Shown here: positions 55,156 to 64,000 of the stretch, piece after piece
Layout: the number at the start of each line of letters is the position of its first letter
Numbering within the stretch: the stretch's first letter is position 1
DNA from: Leuctra nigra
Taxonomy: Eukaryota; Arthropoda; Insecta; Plecoptera; Leuctridae
DNA: 64,000 nucleotides
Assembly (NCBI GenBank): GCA_934045905.1
Contig: OW203769.1
Location: 21,979,705-22,043,704 of the forward strand
Direction: 5' to 3'
Position numbers and translations under genes: made by a program
Notes under the pieces: model-generated
Database searches by the model: none
Told to the model about the DNA's origin: nothing
What the model saw: only the letters and a program-made list of their open reading frames with translations

Positions 55156-55546
55156 TGTAACAAGTACATTTTTATGTACATTTTCCCACTAGAAGTCTGA
55201 ACTGACCACGCGGTAATTCGACATTATTAGGATGTCAGGTTTCTCTTATATCTACACTGCAAGGCTTTACGCGCAAGCTAGCTCAGCCGATCTCACGATC
55301 AGACCGTGTGATTAGCTGTGTCATCTATACTATTGATGCGACCATCGGGAGCATGCAATAGTCAGTCGAGTTCAGCACAGGCTTCTAGTGAGTTCACTCC
55401 TCACATCATGTAGTTTTTTTATAACATATTTGTAGCACGTGGTAAATCTTAATAAAGTAGTATTCTATCTAAACTAATCAATTTGTAACCATGGGATTTT
55501 GACTAACCACCGCTCGTCCCAGCCAACTATCCACCCAAGTGTTACA
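55156..55546 (+). repeat. 3' LTR (391 bp)
   Basis: It runs from TGTAACAAGTACATTTTTAT to CCACCCAAGTGTTACA. It carries 13 bp (around TTATTAGGATGTCA) that are absent from the 5' LTR at the CGACAT junction. Otherwise the two are nearly identical. Confidence 0.92.
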
Positions 55547-55684
55547 TTAATATCTCAAATAAGGCGTTCTGCGTCGTCATAAAATCACATGCAGATGTTG
55601 AAACATCCTTTAAGACACTCTAATGTCAAAAAGTCATCGCTAGTGTCACACAATGATGTTGAAACGTCAATCATTTACGTTCCC

Positions 55685-55985
55685 GACGCCATTAATGATG
55701 CGTCCACCATCTGCCTGTGCCTTTAAGTCACTCTGACGTCATGATCCTTCATCTTCCCGCCATTAATGATGCGTGTATCATCTGCCTGTACCTTTAAGAC
55801 ACTCTGACGTCATGATCCTTCATCTTCCCGCCATTAATGATGCGTGTACCATCTGCCTGTGCCTTTAAGACACGCTGTTACGTCATCGAGTGTCGAGACT
55901 GAGCTGACAATCTCCAGCTATCAATGATGCATGCACCAGATGCGAAGGCCTTTAAGACTCCCCGGGGGCTGTGACGTCACTGAGG
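55685..55985 (+). repeat. ~70-74-bp tandem repeat carrying TGACGTCA
   Basis: GCCATTAATGATGCGTGTAC, CATCTGCCTGTGCCTTTAAG, ACACTCTGACGTCATGATCC and TTCATCTTCCC recur. There are two near-identical units and two diverged units. TGACGTCA is intact at 55734, 55805 and 55972. Confidence 0.85.
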
Positions 55986-56349
55986 GCACGTACACGCCGT
56001 GTGTTCTGGATAGATCACGTGACTCGACTGCCGCACAGCATGGGTCTACAGGTGGCCGTGGGACTGCATTGACATCCAGGGGACTTGTTTCTCAACTCAA
56101 TAAACTGAATAACAGGCAGTTGCGTCGTGCATGGGGCTGCTAGTGAAGGATCACTTTTATATGGTTTATTGAGTCTGCAAGTCGTAAGTATATCTACCAC
56201 GAGAGAAGGGGAATCGAAGGCTCAATTTATTAGAATATTAAGCGATTTTTCAGCTTAAAATTGTCAAAGTCATGTAAATCCGATTTGTTTAATCATCTAC
56301 CTAAATATTCGCAGAACCGTTTAAACTAGAGTTTTTAATCCACGGCTGC
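55986..56349. other. No gene recognised
   Basis: A GC-richer start fades into AT-rich DNA. Nothing identifiable was found. Confidence 0.35.
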
Positions 56350-56453
56350 GTTTCACCAAGATTCTAAACCCGGGTTAAAGGCGGTAAACCTGGTTTAGAG
56401 GCCCCTAAACCAGGTTTACCACCTCTAAACCGGGTTTAGAATCTTGGTGAAAC
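56350..56453. repeat. Near-perfect hairpin, ~104 bp
   Basis: GTTTCACCAAGATTCTAAAC opens and GTTTAGAATCTTGGTGAAAC closes. Internally, AACCTGGTTTAG and CTAAACCAGGTT pair around GGCCCC. It is probably a small foldback MITE. Confidence 0.8.
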
Positions 56454-56566
56454 CCTTCTTACCTCTATGGTGAAACGTAACACGTGATTTCAAGTAGACT
56501 TTCTTGCCTCTTGTGTCTTGCCACTTGTTTTGATGTGAATGGATGTGCGATGTTAAGACGGCTGGA

Positions 56567-56973
56567 TAGTGAGTTTGACCTTGAAGAATTTTTTAATCGA
56601 TTTTTATCAATATCTTTTTCCAGTGTAATTGTTAACAAAATAGGGCTATGGACGTGAATTCAGAACAGTTCAATGAAAATAATTTCATAGTTTGGAATAA
56701 GCTATTAGTTTTATTGTGTCCAACAGGTGTTTAGAACCCGAAAATTTTAATTTTCGGATTAAAATTTTCGGGTGTTTAGAACCCGAAAATTAAAATTTTT
56801 GGGTTCTAAACACCTGTTGGACACAATAAAACTAATAGCTTATTCCAAACTATGAAATTATTTTCATTGAACTGTTCTGAATTCACGTCCATAGCCCTAT
56901 TTTGTTAACAATTACACTGGAAAAAGATATTGATAAAAATCGATTAAAAAACTCGTCAAGGCCACGCTCACTA
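56567..56973. mobile_element. 407-bp near-perfect palindrome, foldback MITE
   Basis: From TTAATCGATTTTTATCAATA on the left, the arm can be followed base for base to its inverse near 56930 (TATTGATAAAAATCGATTAA). It passes GGGCTATGGACGTGAATTC/GAATTCACGTCCATAGCCC and TTGTGTCCAACAGGTGTTTA/TAAACACCTGTTGGACACAA. The centre is an AACCCGAAAATT-type palindrome cluster. The outer 30 bases (TAGTGAGTTTGACCTTGAAG / its diverged inverse) are less well matched. It is related to 14424-14746. Confidence 0.9.
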
Positions 56974-56984
56974 CCAAGCCCTCT

Positions 56985-57078
56985 TAACTATCCGGACGCA
57001 CCGGGGTTGAACCCGGAACCTCTCACTCACCGGGTGGAAGAGCTCTACTCCTGAGCCACTCGGCCAGCCGGACGGACG
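56985..57078 (-). ncRNA. tRNA-like Pol III promoter sequence (tRNA-derived SINE head or decayed tRNA)
   Basis: On the minus strand TGGCCGAGTGGCTC (57066-57053) is a strong A box and GGGTTCAACCCCGG (57016-57003) a B box. The ends TCCGG and CCGGA could pair as an acceptor stem. The T-arm has a six-base loop with imperfect pairing, and I cannot fold a normal anticodon arm. A decayed tRNA or a SINE head is therefore more likely than a working tRNA gene. It abuts the palindrome at 56567-56973. Confidence 0.5.
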
Positions 57079-57580
57079 GACATTAGACGCATCGCAAAAC
57101 CCTGGCAAGGGTTGGAGATCTCCGAACAGATTGTTTATCATCTTGACTCCATTGGAAGTTATCTTATTTCGATTCATAACTTCACTGAGCAAGATTGGTT
57201 AGTTTAGAAGTGAGGAATTCTCATTTACATCTCGTTAGTTTTGATTAAAAAGTAGAACCAATATTAAAAAGTATTTGTTGCTCTTTAACAATCAGTAATA
57301 TTCGCCGGCAAATCTCGCATTCGAATTAATTCTAAGGAACGAATGATGCTGAGAACAAAGAGGGATTGTAATTGTTGGAAAGTAGAGATGATATGCTCAG
57401 GAAGATTTGCGTCTCCACCAGAAACCACCATCCCGAGCAGAAGTTCTTGTCATCTGTTAATTCCTATGATATTAGTATATCCTAGCCGTCGGTTAAAACC
57501 ATTTGCAAGATGAAATGAACGAGACGACATCAATATTATCAGAGTTGATGTTGAGTAACATTGTGCGTATTTGTTCTTTT
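57079..57580. other. No gene recognised
   Basis: AT-rich. Nothing identifiable was found. Confidence 0.4.
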
Positions 57581-58033
57581 CCAGAGCGAATGGAAATCAC
57601 AGCCTTGTATACTTACGATGAATAGTGTATCCACTGAACGCAAAAACGTGTAACATTTTTTGAGAATAAAATATGACCTTGAATTCTCTGTAGAACGACG
57701 CGATCCTGGCGGCATATGGAAGAACTACATAGTGTTAAGTTTTTATTATCTTATTTACCCTTTGTTATTTCATTTATTAAACCAGAGTTGTTTTATTTAA
57801 ATAATAATAATATAATAATAAGTCAAAATATGTTCTTAAAATGGCATTTTAAATGAGAAATAAGAATAAAATTTCCTAGTTGAATCTTTGACCGCAGCGC
57901 AGACTAGCGCTGCGATCGAAAGAGAATCAAACTCGCCGCCCAAAATCATCTACATTCGGCCCAATGTTAAATGCGTTCAGTGGATACACTATTCATCTTA
58001 GGTATACAAGGCTGTGATTTCCATTCGCTCTGG
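57581..58033. mobile_element. Non-autonomous TIR element with ~62-bp inverted ends
   Basis: CCAGAGCGAATGGAAATCAC at the left and its exact inverse at the right extend into about 62-bp arms ending GTATCCACTGAACGC / GCGTTCAGTGGATAC, with about two mismatches. CTTTT flanks both ends (57576-57580, 58034-58038) as a possible 5-bp duplication. The interior is AT-rich with GCAGCGCAGACTAGCGCTGCG near 57894. No transposase frame. Confidence 0.85.
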
Positions 58034-58559
58034 CTTTTCCTTGAGCCGTTCGTGACCCTTCGAATTGCCTCATATTATTCAGATTTTTAATAAAATTTCT
58101 CGATAACTGTAATATTGTGTTCGTCGAGATCAGAAATATCGATTTTCAATATCAATACCATAATTACAAACCCACTTTTTAACACTTTTTACATTTTAAC
58201 AATAAAAAAATGGGAAAAAATATTTCATATTGTTGTAAAAGCTCGACGTTGCTCTAAATCAGTTTCTTCAAAACCTCGTACCTACATGAACATTGCATAA
58301 GGAAAACCATGAACAAAACAAACGACAGACCAGCTCCAGTAACTGAAGACATCCACTCTGTTAGAACTCAGAGGTAGAAGGCCGGAATACAATTTTCTTG
58401 ATATTGCATTCTAACAAAGTTACTGGTGTCACTAAATTACAAATATGATTACATGAAGGTACCTATAGTGTCTCCACGGTACTTTCATGACACTTTATCG
58501 TGTATTTGATGTTGTGTCTTCTTGTTTGTGTATTTGCCAGCAGTTCCCATGTCAAACCG
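58034..58559. other. No gene recognised
   Basis: AT-rich. Nothing identifiable beyond short open frames. Confidence 0.4.
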
Positions 58560-58925
58560 CATCAACCAATCGATCAGAAATGTTGCACACAAACTAATGT
58601 TATCTAAGAGGTCTCGTGTATAGGTTTTGAACAGGATCCTGTGATTTTTGGACATTCAACTTGAACCGTTTTACTGATCAACTTCAATTTTGGCATGGTC
58701 ATCGGGACCAACGGCAACATTTTAGGTGCTCTCTTTTTCAATTTCCAGACTAATCTGTCGAAAACTTCAAATGAAATTGAAATTTTACGGACATTTTATG
58801 CGTGCTTGGAAGAATTTGTCAAATTTCTCAAAGGAAATGTCAGATATTTCATCACATCTTCTTTGACGACATTCGTTTCGGGTCTTTCCAAGGTCTGTAG
58901 AGCAGAAACATGCAAACGTATTTAA
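58560..58925 (+). repeat. Fragment of the dispersed repeat family
   Basis: GGTCTCGTGTATAGGTTTTG, GATCCTGTGATTTTTGGACA, GCATGGTCATCGGGACCAAC and TTTCCAAGGTCTGTAGAGCA match copy D (12490-13515) and modules of copies A-C. Confidence 0.6.
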
Positions 58926-59120
58926 AGGGTAGTACAAGGAAAGAACGCTTGAGTCAATTTTTTTGAGAAAAAAAATAGCAGTGATATTTATGAGCTTTCA
59001 GAATATACCCTCGGTTTTTAGAAAATAAAAAAAAAGGATTAAAGATTATTATTATTATTACCACAAAGTCTTGAAAAACGCAATTAAAATATCGATTTGT
59101 ATGGAAGATAGATAGACTTG

Positions 59121-59985
59121 GAAAACGCTCTGAGTAACGCGTTGATGAGCGAGCACGGATACGCGGAACACCTCGAACCGAAATAATGTCTATCGAAAAT
59201 ATCATTAAAAGCCAATAAATCTTGAATTTCGTCAGACTTGAATAAAAATCTCTAAATATTCCTAAAATGTTAGTATCAACCCTTATGATTGAACTGTTCC
59301 TTGTTAATATTCAAAAATCACAGGATCTCTTTAAAAAAATATACCTGGGACCACTCAAATCATATGATATTAGTGTGTACACAATATCAGATCAATCTGT
59401 TGAACGGTCATTATTAGTTTCATTTCGTTTGAAACTTTCTGCTCTAACTACCTTGCCTTGAACTGAAGATTCGAAGTCGCCGTGAATTTGACAGCCAACA
59501 CGCAAAATGTCACTAAAATTACAAAACCTTTTGAAAATAACTACAGATTTGACTGAAAATTGGCAAAAATACCTTAAATGTTGGTACCAATGACCATGCA
59601 AAGTTTTTAGTTGATCGGTCAATCGGTTCTAGTTTAAATTTCAAAAATCACAGGAAAAATGGTTTCAAATTTGAACCAATGGGTGGATTTGGCTGAAATT
59701 TATTATGATTGGGTACAATGTTGGTTGCAATGTCTTTGCTAAATTTCAAATTGATCAAACCAACCAATCGAAAGATATTTTTTTTTAAATTTGCACCAAT
59801 CAGGGGATTTCAAAAAAATTAGGGTCTGCAACAATCAGAAATGTTACGTACTTGTGTGCAAAATTTCAGCTCGATCGAAGAAAAACTCTAACCTGTATAT
59901 CGTCAGTAACAGAAAAAAAAAAAAAAAAAACAGAGGTCCGTGCCAAAAGAGCCAAAAGGAGACGTTCGCTTCGCTTGCTCAATAA
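59121..59985 (+). repeat. Dispersed repeat copy C with GCGTTGATGAGCGAGC core
   Basis: GAAAACGCTCTGAGTAACGC, then GTTGATGAGCGAGCACGGAT and a body collinear with copy A. It ends AGAGGTCCGTGCCAAAAGAG .. CGCTTCGCTTGCTCAATAAG. The (A)n block at 59911-59930 is a simple-repeat variant of the AAAAACAAAAAAG block in copy A. Confidence 0.75.
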
Positions 59986-60029
59986 GTTTCAACATACAAC
60001 TTCGTTTATTTCAGTTTCATCCGAATGTG

Positions 60030-60122
60030 ACTCGTAGCGTTCTTTCCCTGTACCGTTCATGAATTCGCATGCGATACGAAGCCTCGCTTATCAACGCGTT
60101 ACACAGAGCGTATTCCCGGTTG
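60030..60122 (-). repeat. Inverted core of the GCGTTGATGAGCGAGC repeat
   Basis: Minus-strand GGGAATACGCTCTGTGTAAC, then GCGTTGATAAGCGAGGC and a TTCGTATCGCATGCGAATTC tail. It faces copy C, so copies lie in both orientations within 1 kb. Confidence 0.6.
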
Positions 60123-60719
60123 TTCACACGGCTGCTAGGCGCTGGAGATAAGGTGGTGTGAACTGAGCAACAGGCGGTTGGCCAACGCAGATTTCCACCA
60201 GCCTTTGAGAGGGCTAACGATTTTAAACGAAAATTCATTTATTTTTAGATTCAAGCTCTCGTTTGATCTTCAGCGAGTGTTCGCTCGACAGTGAGATCAA
60301 AACGCTCGCTTCGTTCCAAAAGCACTGCCAATAATGAACTAATTAGCACTCCGAGGGAGGGAAATTATCTCAATAGGACTTGACAGAGTAAGTCAGTTTT
60401 TGTCAAGATGCAGACATAAAATATGAAAGATGTGAGAATATTGTGAAAGGATTTCCAATTTATTATTCGATTTCATTTGATTATTTTTAGTCTTTAATTT
60501 GAGTTATTGCAGCAGGATATACATTGTGGGGGGAGGGGTCTGGGGAAATTAAATCAAAGTAATCTTATTTTTCAATATGAGACGAGTATACTACCATAGA
60601 TGAGACTTAATTTTATAGTTGGAGGAAAAATATACACGTGATTTTTTAAGAAATACGTACTGATTTAAATGCGTAGAAGTACCTATCTTCTAGAACGTCA
60701 GTTTTTTAGCTGAAGTTTA
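60123..60719. other. No gene recognised
   Basis: A small imperfect hairpin at 60119-60172 (GTTGTTCACAC/GTGTGAACTGAGCAAC) is present. Otherwise the stretch is AT-rich and unidentifiable. Confidence 0.4.
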
Positions 60720-60880
60720 ACAGCCTCATGCTCAAAAGAAGTTGCGTCCGCAAGTAGATATTTGCGGGTGTCAGTCCTTAACACCACAAGACCGTGTGCT
60801 AATAATCTTATGGACGGAATCCAGTAGACTCTGGGCACTTGCTTCGATAAATTTGGTAATTCTTTTGAACATGAGGCTGT
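60720..60880. mobile_element. Short inverted-repeat element
   Basis: ACAGCCTCATGCTCAAAAGAA on the left mirrors TTCTTTTGAACATGAGGCTGT on the right (one mismatch in 21). The interior is not palindromic. The minus-strand 95-codon frame across it has no domain. Confidence 0.65.
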
Positions 60881-61203
60881 AAAAGCTTGTCCGAATCGCG
60901 AGGAATTGAGTTTGAATATTAAATGATATATTTGTGTGGTATAATTTGAATTGAAAACCCGCAATACTCTTGCTATACGCTCCAATATTGCTTAAAAGCT
61001 TCCTGAATATAATGTGGACTTACAACTAGGATAGATGCAAAGCTCCATTGTTCTCCATTTGTATAAAATGTATGTCACACGGACTACTTTCCTCTGACCC
61101 CATCAATTGATGCATTATTCTCCGGCAAAAGAATACTTCCTGTAAACTTCAAGTTGCGTCTACAAACTATCCATCTCTGTTCAGTAGTAAATCCCAGGAA
61201 GCA
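60881..61203. other. No gene recognised
   Basis: AT-rich spacer before the minisatellite. Nothing identifiable. Confidence 0.4.
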
Positions 61204-61790
61204 TGGACGTGCCTCAGTCAGACACGGCGTGCCTCAGTGAGACACGGACATGCCTAAGTGAGACACGGGGCGCCTCAGTGAGACATGGCGTGCCTCAGTG
61301 TGACACGGACGTGCTTCAGTGAGACACGGACATGCTTCAGTGAGACACGGCGCGCCTCAGTAAGACACGGCGAGCCTCAGTGAGACACAGCGTGCCTCAG
61401 TGAGACACGGCGTGCTTCAGTGTGACACGGTGCGTCTCAGTGAGACACGGACATGCCTAAGTGAGACACGGGGCGCCTCAGTAAGACACGGGGCGCCTCA
61501 GTAAGACACGGCGAGCCTCAGTAAGACACGGCGAGCCTCGGTGAGACACAGCGTGCCTCAGTGAGACACGGCGTGCTTCAGTGTGACACGGTGCGTCTCA
61601 GTGAGACACGGACATGCCTAAGTGAGACACGGGGCGCCTCAGTGAGACATGGCGTGCTTCAGTGAGACACGGCGTGCCTCAGTAAGACACGGCGAGCCTC
61701 AGTGAGACACGGCGTGCTTCAGTGTGACACGGTGCGTCTCAGTGAGACGCTAGTGGCTTCAGTTACACACGGACGTGCTACAATGAGACA
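61204..61790 (+). repeat. 20-21-bp minisatellite (CGTGCCTCAGTGAGACACGG)n
   Basis: About 28-29 units run in a row. Each contains CTCAGTGAGACAC with substitutions. A block starting CGTGCTTCAGTGTGACACGG, then TGCGTCTCAGTGAGAC, recurs at 61411, 61572 and 61713 (161 and 141 bases apart), showing higher-order duplication of seven or eight units. Confidence 0.93.
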
Positions 61791-63386
61791 CGGTGTAAAC
61801 CGCAGTGTGAAGCTCACTAGAGTCAAAGTTAACGCCATTAAAGGTCAAACGAGCGGTTCGAAAACGTAATTATATTAAACCCGCATCTGCCACCAGATGT
61901 AGTGAGCGAAAAGCTCCCTGTATTTTCCTTCGCGTTTGAATTAGTAATCTCTGTGCAGCGGTGACCACTGGACAGCGTTTACATTGGCGAGGAGATAAAA
62001 GTGCTCAAAGAAACGTAAATAAAACAGACGGAAATGATTGCTCGCCACAGATGGTGGCAGATGTGGGATTTTGTTATCAACGAATTAAACTTTTTTCAGA
62101 CCTTTGTTTTGGTGAAGGTTTATTAATCGTTAAAGTCATTCGTGATACAAAAGTGTTGAGGAAAGTTAGTTGATATAAAATGGAATGCTTTATGAGTTAT
62201 GAATGGAATGAAAAGGAACTTGGCCTGTAGAATGGGCTGAGATAAAGCTGCAAATGGGAATTCTTTTGGTGTGAAAATGGTGAATTCCTCATGGACTCTG
62301 GGTTCTTCTTGATATAATATAACGCAGTAAACTACACATCAACATGCTATGCGCAGAAGACATGATTCATAGCTGGAGCTCTGACGTGATCCTTTTCCAG
62401 AAGCAACCCGATTTAGATTATCGGTTATATCTTAACAGTAATCGGATTCAGGATTAACCTTGGTCGTGTTAGGGGTGACCAAAACCAGAGACTTTCTATG
62501 AGTTCGAATCCCATCTTCCGTTTTATCTTGGCGCTCCTTGTGGTCCAGGATATCGGATATTATATGATTTGAAAAGCGAGGATTGAGATTGTTTGAAGTG
62601 ATAAAAGCGAGTGATAAAACCGTTTTGCAAGTCAACCCTCTTACGCAAAAATCTACCAAGTTAGGCAACTTATACCACGCCAGCGTACGACTGGTAGTCG
62701 CTCTAAGAATAGGGGGAAGATACTTTAATACCTTAAAAGAGTTTCATTAAAATAAAAGGATTATGCTTTCATAACACCCTTTGATATGAAACAGAAAAGT
62801 AATTAATTACGTTTTTAATCATCGGAAGGTAATAAAACACACAGCTTCAGTTTCATTTTAAAAGAGAGATGTTTTAGAAATAATGGATATGATGATAAAT
62901 GTTGTTTTTGAAAAGCAACAGACACAGTTATTGTTTGTGAAATAATTAAATCTCTGCCGCTTTCACTTTGTAGAAACAATTAGTCGATAAAAGACTGAAA
63001 GCCATATTCAGTGTTGACTGAGAAATTCAATTCCACTTCAGACAAGAAGTAACAGATGTCACAACTACAGTATTATCCAGTATTATACAGTATTAGTATT
63101 ATATACAGTATTATAAATTGTTTCAAATCAAAATGTATGGATTGGTTAAGGAAACGTAGTGTATAAGAGTTATAATATTGTATGTGTATACTAATGGCTT
63201 CTGAGCTAACAAATAAATAATAAATTAATAAAAATAAATAAATAAATATGATTAAAAACATACTAACATTTATTCCAGTTAAAGCACTTCCATCAAAAGT
63301 CCTTGTTAAATAAAAATGCTTCAAATGTTCCACAAATATGCCTCAAGCAATACCATTTGCAAATACGAGAAGAAAAACATGTGTCA
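61791..63386. other. No gene recognised
   Basis: AT-rich with small frames on both strands. Simple repeats ATTATACAGTATTAGTATTA (63070-63110) and AAATAAATAAATAAA (63215-63247) are present. No exon or transposon end was identified. Confidence 0.4.
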
Positions 63387-63615
63387 AGGTGGATTCACAC
63401 GGCCGTTCCAAACTTCGAGTTTGAAACTCAAGTTTGCCAAAGTTCCGAATCGCCGTTCCAAAAACTCCCGTGTGAACTATGAAAGTTTGAAACTCAATCC
63501 TCACAGTTCGAATCTTTTCATAGTTCACACGAAGGTTTTTGGAACGGTGATTCGGAACTTCGGCAAACTTGAGTTTCAAAAACTCGAAGTTTGAAACGGC
63601 CGTGTGAATCCACCT
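63387..63615. mobile_element. PIF/Harbinger-like palindromic MITE, copy 1 (TCA duplication)
   Basis: AGGTGGATTCACACGGCCGT opens and its exact inverse ACGGCCGTGTGAATCCACCT closes. Arms pair through CGGTTCCAAAAAC-type words and AACTATGAAAG/CTTTTCATAGTT near the centre. TCA flanks both sides (63384-63386, 63616-63618). Confidence 0.85.
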
Positions 63616-63617
63616 TC

Positions 63618-63684
63618 ACGGGATTAATTTAAGAGATATCTTAAAAGGAAATCTTGAAATTTCCCATTAGATAACATGGCGAAG
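63618..63684 (-). repeat. Short dispersed repeat shared with 2208-2275
   Basis: Minus strand reads CCATGTTATCTAATGGGAAA, TTTCAAGATTTCC, AAGATATCTCTTAAATTAAT and CCCGTG. The plus strand at 2212-2270 reads the same words with small changes. The MITE at 63387 was inserted at its end. Confidence 0.6.
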
Positions 63685-63701
63685 CTTCAAAATTACACTT
63701 A

Positions 63702-63906
63702 AGGTAGATTCACACGGCCGTTCCGAACTTCCCAAGTTTGCCAAAGTTCCGAATCGCCGTTCCAAAAACTCCTGTGTGAACTATGAAAAGATTCGAACTG
63801 CGAAGATTGAGTTTCAAACTTTCATAGTTCACACGGGAGTTTTTGGAACGGCGATTCGGAACTTCGTCAAACATGGGAAGTTTGGAACGGCCGTGTGAAT
63901 CCACCT
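63702..63906. mobile_element. PIF/Harbinger-like palindromic MITE, copy 2 (TTA duplication)
   Basis: AGGTAGATTCACACGGCCGT opens and ACGGCCGTGTGAATCCACCT closes (one mismatch). TTA flanks at 63699-63701 and 63907-63909. It is the same family as 63387-63615, 86 bp away, but shorter in the centre. The independent 3-bp duplications show two separate insertions. Confidence 0.85.
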
Positions 63907-64000
63907 TTATATCTTCTGTAGAAATCGTAATATAAACTAAAAACTAAAAATATTGATTTCATTTTAAAGGCCGATTTTTTTTCAATATTTTAGCCGTTTT

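Larger units (their letters stand above)
47910..55546 (+). mobile_element. Full-length Ty3/gypsy-type LTR retrotransposon, broken
   Basis: Two near-identical LTRs (TGTAACA .. TGTACA/TGTTACA ends) bound an internal region with a primer-binding-like site, gag, protease, reverse transcriptase, RNase H, integrase and a purine tract. The domain order PR-RT-RH-IN places it in Ty3/gypsy (Metaviridae). TTAA flanks it on both sides (47906-47909 and 55547-55550), a 4-bp target duplication. No envelope-like frame follows integrase; a 1-kb non-coding stretch does. Pol lies in three frames and the protease active site is altered, so this copy is probably non-functional by itself. LTR similarity suggests a fairly recent insertion. 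Confidence 0.92.

Noticed and set aside
56985..57078. Functional tRNA gene on the minus strand
   Set aside because: A and B boxes are present, but the T-arm does not pair properly and no anticodon arm folds. SINE head or decayed tRNA is more likely.

Overview
The window is eukaryotic nuclear DNA, most likely from an arthropod (insect-like; I cannot name the species). Support comes from spliced-exon signatures, an AT-rich background, tRNA-derived SINE pieces, many short inverted-repeat DNA transposons, a Ty3/gypsy-type LTR retrotransposon and a long satellite array. There are no operons, rRNAs or CRISPR arrays. Protein-coding content outside transposons is small: the last exon of a GPI-anchored Ly6/uPAR-like protein (6344-6841, +) and a probable first coding exon of a secreted or membrane protein (8743-8515, -) beside a promoter-like patch.

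Layout. 343-4893 is a large foldback element with long terminal inverted arms, each ending inward in its own palindrome. 5.3-9.4 kb holds the two host exons, small MITEs and simple repeats. 9.4-27.6 kb is intron-like or intergenic DNA with foldback MITEs, a TA-flanked transposon (12584-13201), SINE pieces, a hAT-like poly-G element and copies of a dispersed repeat with the core AACGCGTTGATGAGCGAGC. 27640-37130 is a satellite of about 83 units of 114 bp. 37.1-47.9 kb holds a decayed LINE, a composite inverted-repeat element, palindromes and a hAT-like element with a clean 8-bp target duplication (45778-47139). 47910-55546 is a complete but broken LTR retrotransposon (two LTRs, gag, protease, RT/RNase H, integrase). 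55.5-64 kb holds minisatellites, a near-perfect 407-bp palindrome, a 62-bp-TIR element and two MITEs with 3-bp duplications.

Function. Most of the window is the product of transposition, tandem amplification and palindrome formation. Only the retrotransposon carries recognisable replication genes, and it looks defective: the protease active site reads D-L-G, and pol is spread over three frames. The most unusual recurrent signal is the octamer TGACGTCA (CRE/ATF site). It occurs once per satellite unit and at least 16 more times elsewhere, often beside YY1-like ATGGCGG and ETS-like CCGGAAGT motifs. All coordinates of repeats without sharp ends are approximate.
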